NCBI GenBank assembly: GCA_021904315.1
Contig: CM038908.1
Span: 17,194,501-17,258,500, forward strand
Source of the DNA: Sphagnum magellanicum
Lineage: Eukaryota; Streptophyta; Sphagnopsida; Sphagnales; Sphagnaceae
Reading direction: 5' to 3'
Length of the DNA: 64,000 nt
Part shown: piece after piece, positions 25,701 through 36,632 of the stretch
Layout: every line of letters begins with the position of its first letter
Position numbering within the stretch: position 1 is the first letter of the stretch
Program-made: the position numbers and the translations under genes
The notes under the pieces: generated by a model
Seen by the model: only the letters and a program-made list of their open reading frames with translations
Database searches by the model: none
Told to the model about the DNA's origin: nothing

Positions 25701-28700
25701 TTGTTTTAGTACGGAGAGTGGCTTTTCTGAAAACATTTTGTGTGGATGTGAAGGCAGAACAACGAAAGGGAAGAACGGGACGAACATGTGACGGGACTGT
25801 TTACCGTTTGGTCACGAGGGATGTATTTCATACATTTGAGAAGTTTGAGACCCCACAAATGCAACTGCTTTCTTTAAGGAAGCAGGTCCTCATTATTGCA
25901 AGTGCTGAATCAAAAGCCATGAATGACCCCATTTGTAAGCTATAAAACTACCAATCTCAATTTGCTTAGTGCAGGGAGATTTCTTCTTTCAGAAAAAATG
26001 AGGATTTTCAGTCAAGATGAGGGAACTAGAAAAACATTCACACAGACATTTCTTGCTGAATGATGCAGTTGTTTAATTTCCCAACTTCTTTGTTTTTGCC
26101 ATGAGCTTTTTCCTACTCTTATTTCTTGTTTGTTTGATCCCTCTACCTTGATGTACAGTCAGTTTCCTTCTGGCAACTCAGCTATTTTTCCCTGTTTTGT
26201 ATCAAAAATTGCAGCGCTTTTCCAGAAGTGCATGAATCCTCCGGCCCTCACTACTGTGATAAACGCTCTGGAGGTATTGGAGAAACTACAGGCAGTGGTT
26301 GTGTTATCTGATCAGAAAGCCAGAGATGCCTACCAACCAACAATGTATGGGCGGCTGCTAGTGAGCTTGCCTGTGTCCTTGGAATCAGCCATCTTTGTCA
26401 TCCATGGAGCTAACTCTGGGTACTTAAGAGAGAGTGTTGTACTTGGTGCAATAATGGACACCACTCCATTTCCCATTCTTCAGCCTTTTGGCCAGCAGCT
26501 TCAGGTATGATCCCAGGTTTAACTTGTGTGGATGTCCACATATTTCAAGGTTTGATCCTTTCTCTGGACCTCTTCTTAGTTGTGTTGCTGACCTATTCTC
26601 ACATGCTCTGTATATGACATGCTTTTCTGCAGTATCGATTGAACCTACACTGCTACTATCAAGAGGAAGGTGAAATGGGTACAGGAGGTTCTCCTATGCA
26701 CACTTCAGTGCTTCTTGCCAACCTACATGCATTTGAGTTCTGGCAGCGGACATTCAAGGTGGGCCTGCCTTGCTGAATACGTATATGAACCTGTTTCACA
26801 TTGTCTGTTGGACAGGTTCCTGTCAGGCCAGAAATAGCCCAAGGTGAGATGTAAAGTGAGGAAAACCTCTCCATGGAGAAGAATGTCAATGAGAAATAGA
26901 GGTCGATCTAGAGCTCTCTGTGATCAATCAAAGTTCATGCACCCAGTTAATTTGCTACAAGCCAGAATAATCTGGTAGAAGAACCAGGTCTGAAGAACAG
27001 GGCCCCTCTGTTGCTAGCATTGTGAGTTAATATAATTGAAGTCCTCATATGCAGGACAAACATCGATTGGACAACTTGGAAAACCTTGTACAAAAATCAA
27101 GAAACAAAAATCAGGCGTCTTCCAAGATTGAATGGGGAGCATTGGAAGTGGATGAAGTGGAGAGAAATTGGTGTCTTCATCATAGTCTCTCATTGTCAGC
27201 ACTTCATGCTGTTGCTGAGACAGGCAAGTCCATTTTGGGGGAATAATTGGGAGCTATTGCTAGAGGTTCATGGGCACATTCTGTGTCTTTTGCATTGTAA
27301 CTGGGTTGGTTGCTTGGTATGCTGATGTAATTCTTGAGTAGTTCTTCTATAGTCCAGAAACATCTATCATAAGCACATGTGTTCATGGGCCTGGAAAGCT
27401 TAAACTCAACTATGTCACTTTTATGGTACACTATCTCATCATGTTTCAATTATGTGTGGCCAAACATGTTTGCAGCGGATGTAATGAAGGAAATTATGCA
27501 TCGGTTCAGACCAGAGTTTATGCATCTAGTCTCCGGTCCACCAGCATACTATGTGACTGAGGGTAATAGCCATAGCTGCATGGTGCAATCCAAACTTCAA
27601 GGACCTAGAGTTAGTTATCTCTCAGTGGATGGGAGCAACTTTACTAAGGATGAGGAATGCCAGACTTGTGGAGGACTGCCTTTTGTACAGTCAGGGGTAT
27701 TTCGCAGAACTGAGGATGAAAAGAAATTGATGACACTTGCAAAGAAAGTGAGTTCCATCTTCTACCTCTACCCTTAGTGTCAACATATACAAAATATTTC
27801 CTTTAGCTGTGAGGGGTATGATGGATTGCACATTCACTGGTTTGATAGATTCATCCACTGGTAATCTCAGGTCTCATGGAGGGATGTGCAGCCCACTAAA
27901 TTGCTGGAGCAAGAAGATTTAACTTTGAGCAAAAGACCTCAGTGTAAGTTCTATATTCTTGGAACTTGCACCCGAGGTACCAGCTGTCCCTTCTCCCACT
28001 CATCTTCAGCGAGGCGCGAACATTGCCGCTACTTCATGTCTCCCACTGTAAGTCAGTTTGTGTAGTTCTTCTGTGATGGTGAAAGTCTGTTGAAATGTTA
28101 AGTTCAAGCTAACAATTTCTGCAGGTTCTAGTTCAGAATTGTTTTATCACCCCTTCTGCTCAGGCATGTTCAGTGCTTGGTTGCAGGGTTGTCGTTATGG
28201 CAACAGCTGCGCATATTTGCATGAGGTGATACAGGGAGCTGATTTCCTATCAGATAACTGTGCTGTTGAGTTTGAGGAAGTCATTCCATCAACACAAGCT
28301 TTGATCAACCTTATTCCTTCTAATACAGCCTACTGCAATGGCTTTCTGTATAAGGAGAGGTTTCAGATTCTATTGCTAGGAGAGGGGGATTTCTCATTTG
28401 CTCAGAGCCTGGCAGACCATGTTGAACCAACCAGAATCATTGCAACATCACTAGACGAAAAGGAGAATGCCCTATTAAAGATGCCCTCTCTGCAAAGACG
28501 GCTCCATCAACTTTTGGATGTTGGAGTCCATGTGAAATGGGGCATTGATGCAACAAATCTGTTGGGTCAAGGCTCAGCTGGTGACCTGGATGGTGGGAGC
28601 AAGAAAAATGTACAGTGTGCTGTGCCATGGGACTGTGTGGGCTCCATCATGTGGAACTTTCCATTCTTGGGCATTGATGAAGATCTTGAAGTTCACAGAC

Positions 28701-29822
28701 AGCTTATGCTTGACTTTTTTGCCTCAGCTGCAGTAACTCTTTTCACAAGAAAAAGGGAGGGGATCCGTGTTTTCCTCACGTTATGCAATAACCAGTATTG
28801 CCGCTGGCAGGTGAGTCTCAATGTGTGAGGCTAATTCTTGAAGTAAAATGGAGCAGCAAGTTATTAGCATGTGTAAGCAAAGCATTATAATATACAGGAC
28901 TTGGGGATGATCTCTGAAGCATTGCTGCTGCAACAGGTGGAGCGGGCTGCCAGGGAATGGTTCTTTTTCCTTGAATGCTCTATTCCTTTTGACACACATA
29001 CATTTGGGTCCTACAGGCCCATTCGCAATAATTTAGAGGTAACTCTTTATAAACTATTCATTGTACATATTTTAGCTGTGATCTTGTAGCATGTATGCGG
29101 CAGGTCTTATGCACAGCCAGATGCAGGGGATTGAAGGGTAGTCTTTGTGAATAGCTCTCTCCAGAACTCACTGAGGGTGTCGCCAACTGTGAACTCCATA
29201 TCTTAGAGGGTGACTTACACTGCAAGTACTAAGCACATCTGAGAGTGATCCAAATCTTGAGGCAAAACAACCACCAACTTCACCTAACATGATATTCTAG
29301 AATATACGGGGAAGTCTGAGATCTTCACTGGAATGAGAGCTCAGAGCTTTCAGAATTTCAAGACCAGGGAAGTAATTGCCTGCTCTTTGGAGTCCCTTTT
29401 CTTTGTTGGACGACTCCGTGCCTGAAAGTTGTTGTGTATTTTGTGCATGTGATCAACACATCACAAAATACAGTCTTTTGAATACAATATCTCATCAAAT
29501 GTAGCAACTTGTCTTAACACTATTCAGAAAGATATGGCTTGTGTCTGGCTAGTTGCACGGAACCTACCTGATTTCAGAGCAGGTCTGATGTCAATAGAAG
29601 ATTCACAGTAGGGATGACCATGGATATGAGAGGGTAGACCCGAAGTTGTAAGCTGCTACATAAGCCTTTCCTTCCTGCTTACATTTCATGATGCTATTTT
29701 GGTTGTGGATGCAGTCACATTTTCCAGCTGAAAAAGCAGTGGTGTATGTATTTGGGCTCTACCCAGTCTGTGAGGTCTCCCTCAATACTCGTTTGGAGAA
29801 CATGTTAGCTGTGGCAACATAA
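22786..29822 (+). CDS. DEAH/DEVH-box RNA helicase with two CCCH zinc fingers and a BMT5-like domain
   Basis: Predicted nuclear or nucleolar RNA helicase, related to the plant CCCH-helicase family typified by Arabidopsis C3H31 (At2g47680). Fifteen exons join in phase to give 1063 residues: 22786-22906, 23516-23693, 23949-24125, 24316-24472, 24734-25057, 25430-25576, 25754-25934, 26215-26504, 26633-26758, 27055-27223, 27476-27747, 27871-28047, 28187-28810, 28898-29038, 29715-29822. Helicase motifs read in order: GFTGSGKS (about 36), DEVHER (132), SAT (164), FLPTYR (271), ATNVAESS (323), QRKGRTGR (371). CCCH fingers are C739-x7-C747-x5-C753-x3-H757 and C766-x8-C775-x5-C781-x3-H785. Residues about 832-1045 resemble the DUF2431/BMT5 Rossmann domain (LLLGEGDFSF, WNFPFLG). 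The start is the first ATG in frame with motif I. The intron at 27224 has a GC donor. No frame break was seen. Its RNA target is unknown. Confidence 0.93.
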
Positions 29823-29980
29823 CCTTGGTGAAAATTTGACACATTTTCCTTGTTACTAATTATTTTGAGGGTAGGCTTCTTGGTACTCTTATCTGTTTGC
29901 TGAGTCAGTTATGAATGCCGTTTGAAAGTTCTTGGGTGTATACTGTGACTGCATTCAATGTGCACTTGCATGCTTAAAGC

Positions 29981-29986
29981 AATAAA
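29981..29986 (+). terminator. Poly(A) signal of the helicase gene
   Basis: AATAAA followed by an A-rich run, about 160 bases after the helicase stop codon. This is the near-upstream position expected of a plant polyadenylation signal. Confidence 0.45.
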
Positions 29987-29989
29987 AAA

Positions 29990-31925
29990 GACACTATTCT
30001 ATGTTAAATTGGATAAAGGATGAGTGTTGAGTGCCCCAAGCGGCAAGATTTTCTGCAGACCTTTCTTGTGATGTATTATTATGGGAATTTTGTTTGTGGG
30101 GTCTCGATTCGCCTGACAAACTACTTGGTGGGCCCTCACAGAAAGTGAGATGGGAGATGGCAACATTGAGTTGAGAACCAAGATCAGTTTAAGGTAATCC
30201 TCTTTTCCAGTGAATCCATTCCTTGCAGTTAGAACATGTGGCAAAGAAAGAACGAAAGTTGGAAGGCCCCTTATGGTTTTGGTGCATGACTACATTTGAT
30301 CAGACTTTTGTTCATCATTCTCCTTGGCTAGCTTACAGTACATTGAGAAAATCTGATGCAAGACTGATGCTCTACTATGGTGGTCTGAACAACTTGTCCT
30401 CCTCTTGCCTACATGTTCTCATTCCTTGCAGTGATGTCTTTTGATCTCTGCACAGGTATATTTCCTACATTATGAGAAGTTAAGCTGATGTCATGCCATG
30501 ATCTGTAGAATGGACATTGGCTCTGCAACAATCTTATACCTTGGGAACTTGGAACTCACTTGTCAGTTTTCTATGCATAAAGCTAGCAAGTTTGTTTTGA
30601 ATAGAGTCTACTGGAATGAAATGCTGAGAGCATCTCAAACCTGACCCTCTGTTGTGGGCCTCTATTTGTATAAATGTAGCAGTGTTTCCCCATCCAAAAA
30701 AGTGGAGTGTACTGACTCTTTAGAGGGCACTGTATCTTGAGCACATGCACATTCCCAAACTCGGTCTTGTGCCTTTTGATGGCCTACTGTACCTAGACTT
30801 CTTTATTGAACATTTATTTACTTCAGAATGTTTGGCAGTTTGAAATTTAATTTGCTAAAGTTTCTTCTACTGAGCAATAAGCAAGCAAAGTAGCTGTTGT
30901 TTTCATATTAGTACCCAATGGTTGGGATGAGATTTACAATTTCAACAAATATCAGTATCAACCAGTGAAGATCAAGTGATCAAATGGGATGAACTGTAGA
31001 CTTGGAGCCAGATCTTTTAAAATCTAAGCTAGGGAACTGATGGTATTTAGCTTCATCAGAGGAGTTTCTTGTCTCAATCACCAAGCTGGGAAACCTCAAA
31101 ATCTGTTCAATGCTCCCAGCCATCTTTCAATTTCACTACCTGGCTGCTCACCTTGGAATAATTCTGTTCAAGAAAATTCAGCCTGTTTGGATCTTGTTAC
31201 CTATTTTTTCAGTTTTCTATTCAAGAGTTGGGAGGAAATAATTGGCATATCCAAGATGTGTTGTGACTTGCCACTCTTCCTTTTTCCAAGTTTGTTAAAA
31301 CGTTTTTTGTTTGGCAAAACTATGGCTTAGCCTAAAACCGTAAGATATGGGGCACACAGAACAATCAATTGCAAAGATGAGTATTTATGGATAGAGGGTC
31401 ATGCTGCAGATTTCTACATTGAACATAAGTTGTTTACTTGAGTAATAATGAAACAGTTCATTTGGCAACTGAAAAACTTGAATATGAAAAAAAGATGTAC
31501 CCATGCCAAAAAAATTCCTGTAGCTACTCTTGAAAGATGCAGCCCATCTTTGTGTTGGTATTCAAGCTCTTTGTTCTTCAATGAGGCTTTTGTTTCTTCC
31601 CATACAAACAGGTATTCTTGTTTTTAAATAGAACCTTCCATGCATCATTTTCACAAAGCAGGAAATGAAGTGCTGCTAAGTTGCTTTAGCAATGGAATGA
31701 AATGGTTTGAACTAACCATGCAGCAATGATTTTGCCAATCATTTGGAGGATGGTTTCATCACAGGTGTGTTGGAATTGGATGCTATAGTTGCCATACCCA
31801 GATCACATGTGACATACCACATGAGTCAGGAACCATTCACCTGTTTAAAATTTCCACAGATAAAGTTTGTAGGTAGAAACACAATTTTTCATCTAGCATG
31901 CCAAATGACCACACCTGCACATTTT
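29990..31925. other. Intergenic stretch between the helicase and DHFR-TS 3' ends
   Basis: The two genes converge here. No exon-like sequence or known repeat was recognised. Composition is intermediate (unlike the AT-rich flanks), so unannotated untranslated sequence is possible. Confidence 0.55.
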
Positions 31926-32194
31926 GTTTACAGGCCATCTTCATAGAAATTCTCTTGTGGGATTGATAACCAATCAGTTCAAAATCATCAGCTGTAAAGT
32001 CATCATTATTGATCTGTGTAGGCTTGATCCATAAAACCTTTCAACAAACACAGACAACTCAAATAGCTTCAGGGCACTACTAGCACATAGCTTCCATTTT
32101 GCAGGCTTATAAGGTCCATTTCTGGTCTACATAGCATGGATGAGCAATAAATATTTCCACTACTTATCTATAAAATAGCAGAGCAATCTCCACA

Positions 32195-32465
32195 ACAATT
32201 TGAAGGTGGCACAACAATGAGTGCATTCATAACCTCATGAGAGTCACTCACAAAGTGTCAGACTATCATCATTATCATAAATAGCAGTGACCACCCACTG
32301 CTTTGTCAGCTCCCAAGAGTGGGTGTAGATAAGTATATAACAGTATGCCCAAAATCTGGACAAACCATTGTCCAGAATCTGGGTCCTCAGTTTTGTTGCA
32401 TTTACAGAAGCAATGGGAAGACTTGGTCACAATGTTGGCTAGCACTCAAGAGACATAGCCAATCA
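32195..32465 (-). repeat. Dispersed sense repeat, copy in the last intron of the DHFR-TS pseudogene (a)
   Basis: Reverse complement of the family: complement reads AGCCAACATTGTGACCAAGT, TTGCTTCTGTAAATGCAACA, AATGGTTTGTCCAGATTTTG, ACACTTTGTGAGTGACTCTC and ATGAATGCACTCATTG. Its host gene is also on the minus strand, so it is sense. Confidence 0.8.
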
Positions 32466-32689
32466 AAAAAGTCAATAGTATCCTCAATGCTCATTCAAAC
32501 AGCAACAAGCTTTTGAGGGTAACTTCATTTCATTTTAGCTTGTCCCTCTGAATGCAAGCATTTGATCCAAAGGCATAGAGAGGCCTACATAAAGGGTATT
32601 TTCAATACATTGACATATCTATTAGATTGCAGAGAAAACTCCACAATAATGCCTTGAAGGTAACAATTGTGTCAGTCAAGCCAAACCAA

Positions 32690-32925
32690 CTAACACAACA
32701 CCCTAATGAGCATCACTTTAATCATGAATAGCTGTGACTAGCTGCTGTCACTCCCCACTGACTTCATCAGCTCCCAATGGTGAGTCTAGAAAAGAATATA
32801 ATAATCTGCCTGAAATTACAGGCAAACACTCACAGAAAAAATTTCATTCTGAATTTTGTCACATTTCCAGAAGCAAGAAGAAGACTCAGCCATGATGTGG
32901 GCTACCCTCAGGAAATCATACATGT
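32690..32925 (-). repeat. Dispersed sense repeat, copy in the last intron of the DHFR-TS pseudogene (b)
   Basis: Second minus-strand copy in the same intron. The complement reads GTAGCCCACATCATGGCTGA, TTGCTTCTGGAAATGTGACA, TGGGAGCTGATGAAGTCAGT, GGGGAGTGACAGCAGCTAGT and CTATTCATGATTAAAGTGAT. More diverged than copy a. Confidence 0.7.
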
Positions 32926-33147
32926 CCAGAATGATCAGGAATGTGTGGATATTTTAGTACCACACAGAAAACTTGCACCTATACATCATAATGGCAGTCT
33001 GCAATGGACTTCCAGCATATCATCCTTGTAACTCTTTCTGATCCAGAACTCAACAAAATACTAAAGTGAAAAATGGAACCAAAAACCCACTGGGAGTCAA
33101 GCGCATCAAAAGTAGATTGGGCAATTTCAGCAAGAAGAAGAAACTCA

Positions 33148-33315
<168 letters not shown>

Positions 33316-33486
33316 TCAATCACTGACCACATATCTCTAGATGGAAATGTAAGATCTGGGCCACATTCAAGATTTCTTCTCACATCATAAGCTTTCTCAA
33401 AGTTCACTTCAATAGGAGAATGTGTACTTGTGCTCTGGAAATGAAGGCAAAGTCAAACAAAATGATCACTGTAGGTCAGCAATCTA

Positions 33487-33672
<186 letters not shown>

Positions 33673-36444
33673 TTAGAACTGCACCTAAGAGTATCCACAT
33701 AGAAGTAGTTACATGCGACTTTTTCATTTCCAAGCTTAACCCAAGTGATCTTACAGCAGATCAAACACCATTCCCCCCAGCAAGAAATGACTTTGATTTC
33801 ATGAACTGCAGCCTGTACATTTAGGCCTTGATATGAAGTTCACCAACCAACTTACCTGAGCAAACATGTGGCAGGGTGGAAGAGCCATTAGCTGGACATG
33901 AGCTGGGTTCCATACTGACAGTATGATGTGCCTGTCATCCAGCTTTGTCCACATTTTATGAATAACATCAGCCAGCTGGTCAAAAGCCTGGCCTCTGTAG
34001 TCAGCATGCCTGTCTGTGGATCCATTCTGAGGTACTCCTCAATAGAGCATTCAAATATCAATCTCAAGGAAACATCAATACATCCCACTTTAAAATTGGC
34101 AACCTCTCACAACACAATTGCACTGTGAGATAATCTCCAATCATGCATAATCCTCTGTGAAATAGGCATCAATTTGGTCCTCCTAACCAGCTACTTGCCT
34201 AGAATGTTTAGATTGTCCAGTCTGACATAAAAAGCATGGTTCATCTCTGCCATTCTATTTGAATCAGATTAGCTCACAGTGGCAGACATGCCTCAGATGT
34301 CCAGTGATGATTTAGCAAGACAACAGCAAACAATTAGGCCTAAACTCAGTTTTGTTAGTTTATGTTGTGAACCAGAATTGCACACTACCTTGCTCCAAAG
34401 TGACACCAGTGAAACTCATACACAGGGCCCAGATCACCTTCCTCCCTCTCTTTCAGCCCAGACTGAAATTCCAAATACACACTAATCAGCAACAATCAGA
34501 TGGACACAAAATTGTGGGTTACAAACCTCATGCTTCTTGTGTACAGCACATGAATAAAGCAGTCAAGTCACATTTCTTTGGACTAGCCCACAGACAATAC
34601 CCAAAACCAGAGACACTCACTTGTAACTTAGAGAAATGTAACAGGGGTCATGCCATGCCATCTGATGGAAACTGTTATGGCTGCCAAGAGACTTGCAGGG
34701 GCAAATATACTGGGATGTCAGTAATGGAGGACATATCATCAGTATATCAATTCACGGGACACACAGAAGGACACACCTATCAAGATAGGATCATGAAGCA
34801 TTGCCATCCCAAATATGTATGCCTGTCTCTTGTAGAACCTGCCCAGTCACGTGGAAGCACTCATAAGTCTATTGAAGGGAAAACACACTATGCACCAAAA
34901 AGGCTGTCATCACATGAAGTCACACACAAAAGTTTATTAAGAGCATAGCAGAAGGAGAACCTACATACCTTTGCATTGGTGGAGCCACTAATAAACCATA
35001 GCAGTTCTTCCACTACCCTATGCCTGAACACATTCTGCACACAAACATAAAGCTGATGTTAAGCATTGCAACCCATGGACACTGCTCCTGAAAGTTCATG
35101 AGGTGGTACTGAGTGGGTTTATAGGGCGATACAGCATACTTGCAGAGAAGCACAATACTTGATAGAAAAGAGGGTAGAATGAGTACAGGGAATGGGACAA
35201 GTTTGTACCTTTGTAGTAAGTAATGGAAATGTTTTCTGAAGATTGAACCTCATCTGCAGCTCCAATTCAGAACCGTGAAAAAAAAAGGGAGCTAGAGAAG
35301 TTATGATGAGACAGAGACAGTCTGATAGACAGAGTTCCTCCTGACAGCCAAACTTGGAGAGTGTTCCTGTGCCTGTGCAGTCACCTTTCTCAGAGATCCA
35401 TTGACAATGATATCATCAATCAGTTTGAGATATTGGTGCTCATTGTGACTTTCTTGTATGAATGTGGGCAACTTCTGGACACTGCTGCAAGCTGCCACCT
35501 TCTTCTTCTTCTTCTCCTCTTTTTGTATTTGGAAGTGCAGGTTCACTGATTCCATTCTCACAACAATGGGAAAAGAATCGGCCTCACAGCACCGTCTTAC
35601 TAAGTCACAAAGCTGAATCAGAAGCCATTTTACACCACAGGAAAGGAGGAAGACCGTACTTGGAACAGATTCACATCCACAGCAGCCATGAATGTGTCAC
35701 AATTAAAGCTGCTCTTGATCTCTGTCAGGTGGACAGCATCACACAGAGGAGAATTCACGGCTTCCCTGCATGATGCCATTTCACATTATACAATAAGAAT
35801 CTCAATGCTCGTTGCAGATTGATGATGCTCATGGATTGGAGGGAAGAAGAAGACGACACAGGACAAGCAAGAGGGAGATACAGTAGTGGGTACATACAAA
35901 GAAAGCTGAGAAAACGCAAAAAGGTCAGTCTCAAGGTTTGTCACTGACCTGTAGACTTGGCCACCGCGGATGACAAACACGAAATTGATCTCTGAAGACA
36001 GAGGTGTTGCGGCAAGCAATGCAAGAGCAGCGTCGAAGAGATTATTATCAAAGCTGCTGTTCTTTGCACTCCTGCTGCTGCTCTGCACCACATTGAATCG
36101 CCCACGCAGCGGCCGCAACTTCTCAGGGATGAACTCCGATGTGCGTCGACCCATCACGACGGCATTCTTCTTGGACGGGGAGTTGTCGTGGAGGTCACAT
36201 TCTTGAAGAATTTTATATCCTTGGACAACTTCCATGGCAACTGTCCGTTTTTCCCGATCCCCTCACGCTCGCGAGTCGCAGCTACGACAATCTGAAACGA
36301 CCTCCGAGGCTCTTGAACTGCAGCGCCGCCACCACCACCACCAGGCAGGAACAGAACGCCGGCGGCAAAGGTGAAAAGAGATCTTCTTACAGATGCAAAA
36401 GAGGAAAAAAACTGTAGGTACCTTATCATCTTGTCCGTGGCCAT

Positions 36445-36632
36445 TCAGGTTTCGACTCCTCTCTCTCTCTCGCTCGCTGACACTTGCCTGCCAGCACGCT
36501 CGCTTGTCTGTCTGTCTGTCTATCCTCTCTCTCTCTCTCTCTCTCTGTGCTTCTTCAGCTTCTCAAGACTCTTATGGCGCACCCGCTTCGTTCTTTCTTC
36601 AAACAGTACATGCATTGTGGGAGAGTCTTGCA
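36445..36632. promoter_or_regulatory. 188-bp divergent spacer between the DHFR-TS pseudogene and the DUF2993 gene
   Basis: The initiator codons of the minus-strand DHFR-TS relic (36442-36444) and the plus-strand DUF2993 gene (36633) face away from each other across 188 bases. The spacer holds CT repeats at about 36459-36475 and 36519-36547 and a TGTC run near 36507. It must carry at least part of the promoter and 5' leader for both transcripts, so it looks like a former bidirectional promoter. Confidence 0.6.

Noticed and set aside
34777-34870. A frame slip first suspected at the FISGST-VLQE junction of the TS relic
   Set aside because: Re-reading shows an ordinary intron: one exon ends with GSTNAK at 34969 and the next begins with VLQE at 34838.
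34352-34948. 198-codon open frame on the plus strand
   Set aside because: It lies antisense to thymidylate synthase exons and introns of the DHFR-TS relic and shows no domain of its own.
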